Shown: piece after piece, positions 1-6,774 of the stretch
Numbering within the stretch: the stretch's first letter is position 1
Layout: each line of letters opens with the position of its first letter
Source: SAR324 cluster bacterium
GTDB lineage: Bacteria > Bdellovibrionota > UBA2361 > JAAZON01
Direction: 5' to 3'
Assembly (NCBI GenBank): GCA_012797725.1
Contig: JAAZON010000121.1
Location: 1-7,635 of the forward strand
DNA length: 7,635 bases
Program-made: the position numbers and the translations under genes
The notes under the pieces: model-generated
What the model was told of the DNA's origin: nothing
Database searches by the model: none
What the model saw: only the letters and a program-made list of their open reading frames with translations

Positions 1-25
1 CGTGGGTATTATTGTAGAATCTCAT
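1..25 (-). CDS. 5' end of an unidentified gene downstream of flgE (possibly flagellin-like), cut by window edge
   Basis: Only the first eight codons are present, reading MRFYNNTH on the minus strand. The start is well supported: AAGGAG lies at 38-33, seven bases before the ATG, which is near-ideal spacing. The gene follows flgE in the same direction after a 137-base gap, so it may be a flagellar gene. The start loosely resembles flagellins that begin M-x-x-Y-I-N-T-N (Y, N and T fall in the same positions), but eight residues cannot establish a family. Treat the product as unknown, with flagellin only as a suggestion from position and this short match. Confidence 0.5.
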
Positions 26-76
26 TGGGTCTCTCCTTTCCGTTAATATTTGAGGCGCCCTTCGGGACGACCTCCT
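26..76 (-). promoter_or_regulatory. Structured leader with ribosome site before the left-edge gene
   Basis: On the minus strand a stem can form between GAGG (74-71) and CCTC (55-52), continued by GUC/GGC-type pairs and a CCC-GAA-GGG triloop, with single bulges at 70 and 67. A perfect AGGAGG (76-71) sits in the left arm, too far from the ATG at 25 to start it, while the functional AAGGAG (38-33) lies outside the stem. There is no U-run after the stem, so it does not look like a terminator of flgE. It is more likely a 5' leader structure. Several GGA triplets (two close to or in the ribosome site) would suit a CsrA-type regulator, but that is inference. Confidence 0.35.
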
Positions 77-162
77 AAATTATTTGGATAGTCTACCGAC
101 TAAGCCTTGAGAAAGAAGAGACCTTTATTAGTGTCAATGACATGAACAGATACAAGATTTGT

Positions 163-1440
163 TTATCTCATCAATGCAATTGTATCTTTCAACATTTGCG
201 TTGTTGCGGTTAAGACTTGAGAGTTAGCTTGGTATCCCCGCTGAAATACAACAAGATCCACAAATTCATTAGCTATATCAACAGTAGAACGCTCCAGAGA
301 TCCCCCTGCTAGCTTTCCAAGCATAGAAGTTCCCGGTGCCCCCGTTGAACGCTCGCCTGAGGTTTCAGTACTTGCAAACAGGCTATTTCCGACTCTTTGC
401 AAGCCATCTACATTTTTAAAACTTGCAAGTTGAATTGTTCCCAGGAGGATCGAACTTCCTGTGTCTAAATTCGCATGCACTTCACCATTTGGACGAATCT
501 CATATCCCTTAACTTGGCCAGAACTTTGGCCAACCTTGGTAATCCCACTTACTTGAGAGGGCGCTGCAAATTGGGTAAAATTAGAAAAGTCAATGGAGAC
601 ACTTCCTGAACTTGGCCCAGTTGCGCCATTAACGAATTGCACATTAGCCAAGGTTATTTTTGCAGCAGCTTTGCTTGCCTCTGGAATCATACCATCAGCT
701 CCAAAGCTTATATCAACTTGGCCTAAGAGCCTTGGGGTCCCTGCTGTTCCACCGGCCACTTCTCCGTCATCAATATAGGCTTGAATATTCCATGTGCCAG
801 CCGCGGTCTTTGTAGATGCAAGAGTTAGTGAATGAATCGCCCCTAGGCTATCATAGATCTCCACCACTGAAATCCCCGACGCTGCTTTTGCTAAGTCTAT
901 AAAGGATGCAGGTGCTGTTGGGGCAGTTTTGCTAGCTTGAGAGGCATCATTGTTCCCAAACATTGTAATCGCAGAAGTGGCTTGACCGCCACTATTGATA
1001 TCCAACAGATTAATCGGTGCCAGAGCTCCTGAAGTCGCGCTACCTTGATAACCAAGTACGGCAGTTCCGTCCGCGGTTGCTAGCATACCATCTGAGCGCA
1101 TTTGAAAATTCCCAGCTCTCGTGTAGTAAGTATTAGCCTCATCTCCTACCATGAAGAAGCCTGCCCCATCTATGCCAGCATCTAGAGAACGCCCCGTTGT
1201 TTCCAGCATGCCAGTCTCATGAATTGGTCGCACATGACTTACCGCAACTCCGACTCCGCAGATTTCCGTCTCAGACTGCCTCCCTTCATAGCCTTCGGCC
1301 ATAAGATCAGAGAATTCCGTCCGGGATCTTTTGAACCCGACAGTGTTGGTATTAGACGTATTATCAGCAACCACTGCAATTGCCTGGCCATGAGCCATGA
1401 TACCTTCGCGGCTACTATAAAGGGCGCTTTCAAGCCTCAT
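163..1440 (-). CDS. flgE: Flagellar hook protein FlgE
   Basis: This protein forms the curved extracellular hook that joins the flagellar basal body to the filament. It has 425 residues, close to the roughly 400 usual for FlgE and far longer than the rod proteins FlgF or FlgG (about 250-260). The N-terminal rod/hook domain carries the family signature DNTSNTNTVGFK at 26-37 (usually DNIANxNTxGFK). The stretches DGAGFFMVGD (91-100) and YYTRAGNF (105-112) are the conserved hook core, a variable middle region follows (about 130-330), and residues 387-425 form the axial C-terminal helix with FQRGYQANSQ. The start is firm: AGGAGG ends eight bases before the ATG. A near-consensus sigma-54 promoter lies about 36 bases further up. 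A FlgE-like name is favoured over FlgF/FlgG by length and the large middle region. The TAA stop lies at 165-163; no clear intrinsic terminator follows. Confidence 0.93.
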   Translation of the reverse strand: MRLESALYSSREGIMAHGQAIAVVADNTSNTNTVGFKRSRTEFSDLMAEGYEGRQSETEICGVGVAVSHVRPIHETGMLETTGRSLDAGIDGAGFFMVGDEANTYYTRAGNFQMRSDGMLATADGTAVLGYQGSATSGALAPINLLDINSGGQATSAITMFGNNDASQASKTAPTAPASFIDLAKAASGISVVEIYDSLGAIHSLTLASTKTAAGTWNIQAYIDDGEVAGGTAGTPRLLGQVDISFGADGMIPEASKAAAKITLANVQFVNGATGPSSGSVSIDFSNFTQFAAPSQVSGITKVGQSSGQVKGYEIRPNGEVHANLDTGSSILLGTIQLASFKNVDGLQRVGNSLFASTETSGERSTGAPGTSMLGKLAGGSLERSTVDIANEFVDLVVFQRGYQANSQVLTATTQMLKDTIALMR

Positions 1441-1485
1441 TTCACCTTCCTCCTTGTGGAAAAAGTTTCCATCCTTAGAATGTTA

Positions 1486-1502
1486 AAACAGGAATCGTGC
1501 CG
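1486..1502 (-). promoter_or_regulatory. Sigma-54 (-24/-12) promoter of flgE
   Basis: Read on the minus strand, CGGCACGATTCCTGTTT matches the sigma-54 consensus TGGCACG-N4-TTGCA at the full GGCACG (-24) block and at TG of the -12 block, with exact spacing; the -12 element has GT where GC is the consensus. The predicted start of transcription is near 1476, giving a leader of about 36 bases that contains the flgE AGGAGG site. Hook genes are sigma-54 dependent in many flagellated proteobacteria (for example Caulobacter, Vibrio and Pseudomonas), which agrees with this placement. The required NtrC-like activator is not encoded in the window. Confidence 0.72.
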
Positions 1503-1521
1503 ACCTAGTCTTCTCGAATCA

Positions 1522-1534
1522 TATCAGGCAACTA
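1522..1534 (+). promoter_or_regulatory. Possible IHF binding site upstream of the flgE promoter
   Basis: TATCAGGCAACTA matches the E. coli IHF consensus WATCARNNNNTTR except for one base (C at 1532 where T is expected). It lies 20-32 bases upstream of the -24 element, roughly where IHF bends DNA to bring sigma-54 activators to the promoter. The motif is short and degenerate and could arise by chance; its placement is what makes it worth listing. The HU/IHF-family gene at the right end of this window could supply such a protein. Confidence 0.25.
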
Positions 1535-1584
1535 GCCTCTTCCTGGGCCTACCCCAAAAATACAAAATGGGTAAATTCTGCCTT

Positions 1585-1603
1585 AAAAAATTCCTAATTT
1601 TTT
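1585..1603. repeat. Perfect A/T-only inverted repeat in the flgE upstream region
   Basis: AAAAAATT (1585-1592) and AATTTTTT (1596-1603) are exact inverse copies separated by CCT. The stem has no G/C pairs, so it is a weak terminator candidate in either direction. It lies roughly 110-130 bases upstream of the predicted flgE transcription start, where sigma-54 enhancer sites and intrinsically bent DNA are common. A second dyad, TACCC (1550-1554) with GGGTA (1569-1573), lies between it and the promoter, and CAAAGTG (1635-1641) with CGCTTTG (1658-1664) lies beyond it. No coding sequence was found in 1441-1700. Confidence 0.4.
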
Positions 1604-1700
1604 CCTCTCCAAAGATCTTGAGCAAAAGGCTTGCCAAAGTGAGGCAACAAACGGTGGCGCTTTGTGGTTCTTGTTGGATTTGCAGGTGTTAATTCTGAGA

Positions 1701-2723
1701 CTAACTTACAGTCTCCGTATCCTCTATCTCATGAGCTTGATTTTTGATATCAGCAAAACTCAGATTATTACTCATTAGAGAAACGAAGCCAGCTATTAAC
1801 ACCATAATGAATTGAAAGGCGTGGGTGATAATGGAGAATGCAACCGCTACTTCTTCATTTATTCCGAAAAGCACCAAAGCTGCCACGCAGCCTGCTTGAT
1901 AAACTCCAATGAAACCTGGAGCACTTGGTGCTGCAACAGCAAGAGCTGTAATGACTCCTATCGCCACTCCAATCCAAAAAGATCCCTTAATAGCGAAAAG
2001 AGCAATCAAAACTTGGTAAAATATATAAATAAACAACCAAACTAACAAAGAAAGAAGTATCAAAATAACAAGTCGCTTCCCTTGTCGAAGGACGGCTCCC
2101 CCAGTTAATAACCCTCTAATAAATTTCTCCATTCGCTCGTGAAGACTTCGGGGCAGGATAGAAATAAAGAACATTGATACACGCATTACCGTTTCTGGGA
2201 AAAAACTCCCAATGATCATGAAAATTAAAATGGCTATCGCAATAACACTTAATGCGTAGGCTCCCTGATAAACAATCTCTGGAACGCCTGGAACAAAAAG
2301 CACCATTAAGGCAAAACTCAAAAGCACTAAGGACAAATCGAAGAAGCGTTCTATCACAATTGATATAAATGTGGTTGAGAACTGGATTCCACTTTTCCTA
2401 GACAACATGAACGGCCGTACAAACTCGCCCGCCCTAAGTGGCAGTACATAACTCGCGAGATTCCCTATCATTAAACAATCGTAAAGCACTTTCAATCGTA
2501 TCTTCTCGCCATTTGGAAGAAGATACCGCCAACGCCAAGCTCTAAAAATTGCATTCAAGAAAAACAAAACAATTGCTGGTATGAAGGGCCAGAGTTTAAC
2601 TTTATATAACGCATCAAGAACTTGCGTCCAATCCATTCTGGCAAAGAGCCATATTAGAATCACAGAACTTATTAAGAACCCTAGTCCAGAATGCAGTTTT
2701 TTAGAAGAAAGAAGCATTTTCAT
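1701..2723 (-). CDS. YbhN / LPG-synthase-TM family integral membrane protein (flippase-like)
   Basis: This is an inner-membrane protein of the UPF0104 / lysylphosphatidylglycerol synthase transmembrane-region family (as in E. coli YbhN and the MprF flippase half). Members are linked to movement of lipids or lipid-linked molecules, but the substrate here cannot be told. From the chosen start it has 340 residues, usual for stand-alone members, with about seven or eight hydrophobic segments. Family motifs are visible: LPLRAGEFVRP at about 94-104, ER-x-x-D at 125-129 and AAPSAPGFIG at 264-273. There is no soluble synthase domain. The frame is open to an ATG at 2804, but that start would abut the GTG of the divergent gene and adds 27 polar residues untypical of the family. 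MKMLLSSKKL at 2723 sits just before the first membrane segment and is preferred, although no start has a good ribosome site. A 6-bp dyad (1697-1702 with 1710-1715) overlaps the stop codon and lacks a U-run. Confidence 0.85.
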   Translation of the reverse strand: MKMLLSSKKLHSGLGFLISSVILIWLFARMDWTQVLDALYKVKLWPFIPAIVLFFLNAIFRAWRWRYLLPNGEKIRLKVLYDCLMIGNLASYVLPLRAGEFVRPFMLSRKSGIQFSTTFISIVIERFFDLSLVLLSFALMVLFVPGVPEIVYQGAYALSVIAIAILIFMIIGSFFPETVMRVSMFFISILPRSLHERMEKFIRGLLTGGAVLRQGKRLVILILLSLLVWLFIYIFYQVLIALFAIKGSFWIGVAIGVITALAVAAPSAPGFIGVYQAGCVAALVLFGINEEVAVAFSIITHAFQFIMVLIAGFVSLMSNNLSFADIKNQAHEIEDTETVS

Positions 2724-2804
2724 ACATTCGCAGTGTTGCATAGTTAGGATATTTTTCGAAGATAGCGAGTGGTAAAAATTTCCAATATGAGTTAAATCAT
2801 TCAT

Positions 2805-3245
2805 GTGAGGACATTATTAATTTTCATAGCTGTGTTTTTGAGCATATTAATTAGCGACTCTTCATTCGCATTAAAGCAGTATAGATGCGATGGCCGGGTA
2901 CAATATCGCCCCTGCGGTGAGTCTTTTAATGGACAAATAAAGGCGTTATCGGCCCTCTCATCCACTAGGGCAAGATGGTCTCCCAAAAAAGGCAGATCTG
3001 GTGAAGAAGCTAGAGTATTTGAAGACAGCTTCGAAAGGGTTTCCATAACCGAGGGCCTATGGAAAGGCCGAGTCGCAGGAGATGGTAAAATTACCCTCAA
3101 ACTATATATATTTAAAGAAGGCCGCATCCTTGAAACCAGGCATATTGGCTCAGTTGAGCTTAATAACGAGTCAACCTATTTTGCCTTCAAGAGCAGTCTT
3201 CCAAGAGACAGAAATTGGACTTGGGTAATCAAGGCTTACTCATAG
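2805..3245 (+). CDS. Small exported protein of unknown function
   Basis: I do not recognise a firm family. The 146-residue product starts with a classical signal peptide: MR, then a hydrophobic run (residues 4-16) and an SFA motif suggesting cleavage after residue 22. The mature part opens with YRCDGRVQYRPCG (26-38), two cysteines nine residues apart that could form a disulfide in the periplasm. This vaguely recalls the DUF4124 pattern of short exported proteins. The C-terminal half (about 85-146) alternates hydrophobic and polar residues and is rich in W, G and K, as in a small beta domain. The start is GTG: an in-frame TAA at 2793 leaves no upstream ATG, and this start gives an ideal signal peptide, but no strong ribosome site is visible. 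It is divergent from the membrane-protein gene and followed by a 262-base gap, so it probably stands alone. Confidence 0.72.
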   Translation: MRTLLIFIAVFLSILISDSSFALKQYRCDGRVQYRPCGESFNGQIKALSALSSTRARWSPKKGRSGEEARVFEDSFERVSITEGLWKGRVAGDGKITLKLYIFKEGRILETRHIGSVELNNESTYFAFKSSLPRDRNWTWVIKAYS

Positions 3246-3293
3246 GATTGAAAAAAATCTGTCTTTAACAAGAAAATGGTAACTGTGCAGTCG

Positions 3294-3319
3294 AAAAAAG
3301 CCTTCGCCTTGCGATAGGC
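3294..3319 (-). terminator. Intrinsic terminator, minus strand
   Basis: On the minus strand GCCT-A-TCGC (3319-3311), loop AAG, GCGAAGGC (3307-3300) form an 8-bp GC-rich stem with one bulged base, followed at once by six T residues (3299-3294). This is the textbook form of a rho-independent terminator. On the plus strand the stem is followed by ATGATTTTG, so it is poorly suited to stop the upstream plus-strand gene. No conventional minus-strand gene precedes it; the helicase on its right is on the plus strand. It therefore points to a short minus-strand transcript from 3320-3507. Confidence 0.65.
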
Positions 3320-3435
3320 ATGATTTTGCTGGCCCTCTAAAGCTTTAATTGGCAAATTGCATGACTTGAATTCGTCTTGTTCAAATTCAAACCCAAAGGG
3401 CTGTGCTTTTTGCCTAGCAACATAGTGGCCTCACT
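3294..3435 (-). ncRNA. Candidate short minus-strand transcription unit (sRNA and/or 28-aa small protein)
   Basis: Immediately before the terminator, the minus strand carries ATG (3423) to TAG (3337), 28 codons reading MLLGKKHSPLGLNLNKTNSS and on to CQLKL, with GAGG (3432-3429) five bases before the ATG. The stop lies 17 bases from the terminator stem. The same stretch folds: UUGAAUUUG (3390-3382) pairs with CGAAUUCAA (3374-3366) over nine pairs around a 7-base loop. One pair is G-U on the minus strand but would be a C-A mismatch on the plus strand, which favours minus-strand transcription. GGCAAA (minus strand) can also pair with UUUGCC to enclose this hairpin. No canonical promoter was found between 3435 and 3560. 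Small protein, regulatory RNA, or both remain possible; I recognise no family. Confidence 0.35.
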
Positions 3436-3467
3436 GGGGGCTGAACCAGTACGAAAAATAACCCTCG

Positions 3468-3489
3468 ATCCCTCCTCTGATGGAGGGAT
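3468..3489 (+). promoter_or_regulatory. Hairpin enclosing a Shine-Dalgarno-like site before the helicase gene
   Basis: ATCCCTCC (3468-3475) and GGAGGGAT (3482-3489) are perfect inverse copies with a 6-base loop TCTGAT. The right arm is the only strong purine-rich ribosome-site candidate near the helicase start, yet it lies 20 bases before the ATG at 3508 and would be hidden in the stem. No U-run follows on the plus strand. The stem may control helicase translation, or be the 5' part of the minus-strand transcript described here. Confidence 0.4.
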
Positions 3490-3507
3490 GCATGTTAAGA
3501 TTGAAAA

Positions 3508-6500
3508 ATGGATCAAAATTCAGAAAAAAAGGAACCAAAACTCTTAAACTTCATGAGGCGTTTTGCCCCTTACTCAACTATTGACCGTGGCACTGCTCTG
3601 GAAAGCAGCGGACAGCTTCATGATATCTCAAGATTATCAAATCAAATCAATGCATATGTGGACGATGAGGATGGCAGGGTCAATCGGGTGCTTCTCAAGT
3701 TGATCTCTGAAGAATCTGTAGAGGCCTCTTGCTCCTGCTGCTCGACTGAAGAAATGGAAGAACAATGGTGTGCACATGCGGTTGCTTTATTGATTCATTC
3801 AGAGAGAACAGGACTTAGTAATGTTGCCATTGCATCTGGGGACGCTGGGACAGAATATCAGATAAACAGATCAACATCAGCCGATATTGCTGAAATATTG
3901 AGAGAACTTATTGAAAGCAATAATAAACCAATAAGCAATTTCTTGGTTCCTGAAGTCAGAATAGGAATTGGCTTTGGCAAAGGCACACTTCTAATCAGAC
4001 CTCTCTTTAATGGTGCAATTCCCCAACACCATAAATTGTCTCGTGGGGGAAAGGCTTCACCTCGCGAACTTGATAATCTTCTACTACGAATACTCGAGGA
4101 AGAAGGACTCTTTGACGAGGAAAGACAGCTTTGGATTCTACAGGATTCTCACACAATCGAAGGTTGCCTTGGTATCTTAAGTGAATTTGAGAATATTTTT
4201 CTATTAGACAATCTCAAACCACTGCATTTTGAAAGACAAGAGATTCAAGCCTTCATGAAAGTCACTTGGCTCTCAGCAGCGGTTGATATCACTTTACATT
4301 GGATACTCCCGGATGGGAGCATAAAGTATCCGGAAACTCCGGTTATTGGAAGCTCCTCACAATGGACATTAGTCGAGCAAAGTATTTTCAGTCTTTCATC
4401 AAGCGCAAGCAATATAGCTGCCCTTTTTTCTCACGCCGCTAGACTTGTGTTGCCTAAGTCTCAATGCGGGCCTCTTTTGGAAATCTTGGAAAGTCATCCC
4501 AAAGATCTTGATCCATTCATAAAAGTTAGTAATCCATTAGAGCAGCCAAAGACAAAAATTGCTACACCTTTATGCCGTGTCAACTTTGAGCTTAAAAACA
4601 ATCCATTTGAGCATTTTCTCTCGAGCCAAAAAATTCAAATAGAAGCTAAACTAGAATTCATTTATCCTCAACCCAAAAAAGGGTCAAATGTTGTGTTTCT
4701 TCCCAATCGCTTGGCTGAAAGCGAGGCTCAAAGTCAGCTTGAAGCAATAGGATTTTCTCAAGTACCAGGAAAGAAACTTTACCTGATATCAGGTGACGAA
4801 GCACTGAACTTTATCAGTGATGGTCAAAAAGACAACTTTATAGGATGGGAGGTAAATGGCCTTGAGCGTATTAAGACCTCCCTTCGAATAACACCGCTGG
4901 AGATAGAACTGCGCATCAATGACGCACAGAGTTCGGGTAAGCAAAAAGGTATAAAGGAAAAAATCGACTGGTTTGAATGCGAAGTTGTCACAAAACGGGA
5001 TGGGGTTAAATTTCCATTGCATGCTCTATTTGGAAATTTGCGATATGAGAGCGAAGCCTGGGTTCAACTTTCTGATGGTGCATATGCAAGAGTTCCGGGT
5101 GGTAGCATGTCTCAATTAAAGACTACTCTTGGTTTTCTAGATTCAAATTTTCGATTGTCGGACACCATTCAAAGCAGGCTAGGCACAGCTCAAGCCTTAA
5201 GCCTTTGTACGCAAGAACAGCCTTCTTTCAAGGTGTCCACAACAAAGAGTTTGGATAAACTTGCCACACGCCTCAAGGATTTCAGCAAGATGAAATCCGC
5301 CTTGCCATCAAGGAACTTTAAAGGGAAATTAAGGCCATATCAAAAGGATGGCTTGAGTTGGCTTGAGTTTCTTCAAGAGTTCCAATTTGGTGGTATTTTA
5401 GCTGATGAGATGGGTTTAGGTAAGACAGTTCAAACTCTCGCTTTGCTTCAAAGACTTAAAGAAAACCAAAAAAAGGGAATTCTTCCAAAATTTCCTAATC
5501 TTGTCGTTGCCCCGACTTCTGTCACAACAAACTGGATATACGAGGCCCAGCGCTTCACCCCCAATCTCAAGGTTCTGCTTCTTCAGGGAGCCAAACGACG
5601 CGAATACATGGAAAGGCTTGATGAGTACGATATTGTTATCACATCCTATACCCTCCTTCGCCTTGACAGACACCTTCTTGAGGGTTTTGAATTTTACTAT
5701 ATGATTCTTGATGAAGCTCAGAACATCAAGAATCATCAAGCCGCCACCACACGGGCAGCTAAAGCAATCAAAGCTCACAGACGGCTCGCTCTTTCTGGCA
5801 CTCCCACTGAGAACCGCCCACTAGAGCTGTGGTCCATATTTGACTTCTTAATGCCCGGATACCTTGGTAATCAGGAATTCTTCAGGAATTGGATCGAAAA
5901 ACCAATATTGGAACATGGCACCTCAACACCAGTAACAAAATTGTTGAATTCACGAACAAGACCTTTCATCTTGCGCCGTTTCAAATCAGAAGTGGAAAAA
6001 GATCTTCCTCCTAAAATTGAAACCACTCTTCATGTCACAATGACTCCTATGCAAGCCCAGTTGTATTCGCAGATTGTGGAGGACGTTCGTCCAAGAATCT
6101 TCAACTCATATGATTCGGATGGAATGGGAGCAGCCAGAGTTCACATCTTGGCCGCCCTTCTTCGGCTGCGCCAAGTCTGTAATCATCCAAACTCAATCCG
6201 AGCTTTTAAGAACCTGCCTGGCTTGGATTCTGGGAAATTCAATGCCCTGAAGGAATTACTGTCTGAGGCCCTTCAGTGTAAACGTAAAATACTTCTATAT
6301 AGTCAATTTCGTGACATGCTTCAGATTATCAAGTCATGGGCAGATGAAGAGAAGGTTCCATACTGCTACCTAGATGGTCATTCCACAAAGCGACAAGATA
6401 TTATTGATGAATTTAATAACAATGAAGAGATACGCCTTTTTCTCATAAGTCTAAAAGCTGGAGGTACTGGCTTGAATCTGACTGCAGCGGATATGGTCGT

Positions 6501-6774
6501 AATTTATGACCCTTGGTGGAATCCTGCAGTTGAAGTCCAAGCAATCGATCGTACTCATCGAATTGGCCAAACCAAAAAGATTTCCGTTTATCGATTAGTT
6601 ACAGAGAACTCCATTGAAAACAAAGTCATGGAATTGAAAGAACGGAAGTCGAAGTTGATCGAAGCGCTCGTAAACGACAATGGTCTTTCAACTCTTAATT
6701 TGACACGAGCAGATCTTGAGAAGCTCTTCGAGCCGCTTCCTAGTGAGTTAATGAATAGCGAAGAAGAGAAATAA
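3508..6774 (+). CDS. SWIM zinc-finger SNF2-family helicase / DNA translocase
   Basis: This is a complete 1088-residue Swi2/Snf2 ATPase of superfamily 2, expected to translocate on double-stranded DNA and remodel or displace bound proteins. Near the N-terminus a SWIM zinc finger of CxCx(n)CxH form uses C75, C77, C88 and H90. A long middle region (about 270-600) ends with the SNF2-associated pattern IDWFECEV (486-493) and LSDGAYARVP (521-530) common in bacterial members. The motor follows: Walker A DEMGLGKT (633-640), APTS (668-671), DEAQ box (735-738), SGTPTENR (763-770), RLRQVCNHPN (886-895), YSQF (931-934), SLKAGGTGLNL (981-991) and the arginine-finger motif QAIDRTHRIGQ (1011-1021). All catalytic motifs are intact. 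The frame is closed by TGA at 3502, so ATG 3508 is the first start, although its ribosome site is weak (AAGA). No nuclease, methylase or defence partner lies beside it, so its role (repair, transcription or nucleoid remodelling) is open. Confidence 0.94.
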   Translation: MDQNSEKKEPKLLNFMRRFAPYSTIDRGTALESSGQLHDISRLSNQINAYVDDEDGRVNRVLLKLISEESVEASCSCCSTEEMEEQWCAHAVALLIHSERTGLSNVAIASGDAGTEYQINRSTSADIAEILRELIESNNKPISNFLVPEVRIGIGFGKGTLLIRPLFNGAIPQHHKLSRGGKASPRELDNLLLRILEEEGLFDEERQLWILQDSHTIEGCLGILSEFENIFLLDNLKPLHFERQEIQAFMKVTWLSAAVDITLHWILPDGSIKYPETPVIGSSSQWTLVEQSIFSLSSSASNIAALFSHAARLVLPKSQCGPLLEILESHPKDLDPFIKVSNPLEQPKTKIATPLCRVNFELKNNPFEHFLSSQKIQIEAKLEFIYPQPKKGSNVVFLPNRLAESEAQSQLEAIGFSQVPGKKLYLISGDEALNFISDGQKDNFIGWEVNGLERIKTSLRITPLEIELRINDAQSSGKQKGIKEKIDWFECEVVTKRDGVKFPLHALFGNLRYESEAWVQLSDGAYARVPGGSMSQLKTTLGFLDSNFRLSDTIQSRLGTAQALSLCTQEQPSFKVSTTKSLDKLATRLKDFSKMKSALPSRNFKGKLRPYQKDGLSWLEFLQEFQFGGILADEMGLGKTVQTLALLQRLKENQKKGILPKFPNLVVAPTSVTTNWIYEAQRFTPNLKVLLLQGAKRREYMERLDEYDIVITSYTLLRLDRHLLEGFEFYYMILDEAQNIKNHQAATTRAAKAIKAHRRLALSGTPTENRPLELWSIFDFLMPGYLGNQEFFRNWIEKPILEHGTSTPVTKLLNSRTRPFILRRFKSEVEKDLPPKIETTLHVTMTPMQAQLYSQIVEDVRPRIFNSYDSDGMGAARVHILAALLRLRQVCNHPNSIRAFKNLPGLDSGKFNALKELLSEALQCKRKILLYSQFRDMLQIIKSWADEEKVPYCYLDGHSTKRQDIIDEFNNNEEIRLFLISLKAGGTGLNLTAADMVVIYDPWWNPAVEVQAIDRTHRIGQTKKISVYRLVTENSIENKVMELKERKSKLIEALVNDNGLSTLNLTRADLEKLFEPLPSELMNSEEEK

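Noticed and set aside
132..142. Dyad TGTCA-A-TGACA overlapping a minus-strand TTGACA
   Set aside because: TTGACA is followed at 17 bases by TTTCTC, a poor -10, so a promoter is not supported; an 11-base dyad can occur by chance.
148..168. Stem AGATACAA/TTG-TT-TATCT overlapping the flgE stop as a terminator
   Set aside because: It is A/T-rich with a 2-base bulge and no U-run follows on the minus strand.
1219..1692. 157-codon plus-strand frame
   Set aside because: Its first part is antisense to flgE and the rest crosses the sigma-54 promoter region; composition is not protein-like and no ribosome site is seen.
1697..1715. GAGACT/AGTCTC hairpin at the end of the membrane-protein gene as terminator
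   Set aside because: The stem is only 6 bp with a 7-base loop and there is no U-run on either strand.
3300..3490. Possible 6S or SRP RNA
   Set aside because: The length and folding invited the idea, but I see neither the long closing stem and central bubble of 6S nor the conserved GGAAG-type SRP loop.
3508..6774. SNF2 helicase as part of a phage-defence cassette
   Set aside because: The neighbours (exported protein, flippase-like protein, HU/IHF protein) include no nuclease, methyltransferase or DISARM/BREX-type partner, and the SWIM-SNF2 architecture is widespread in ordinary bacterial chromosomes.
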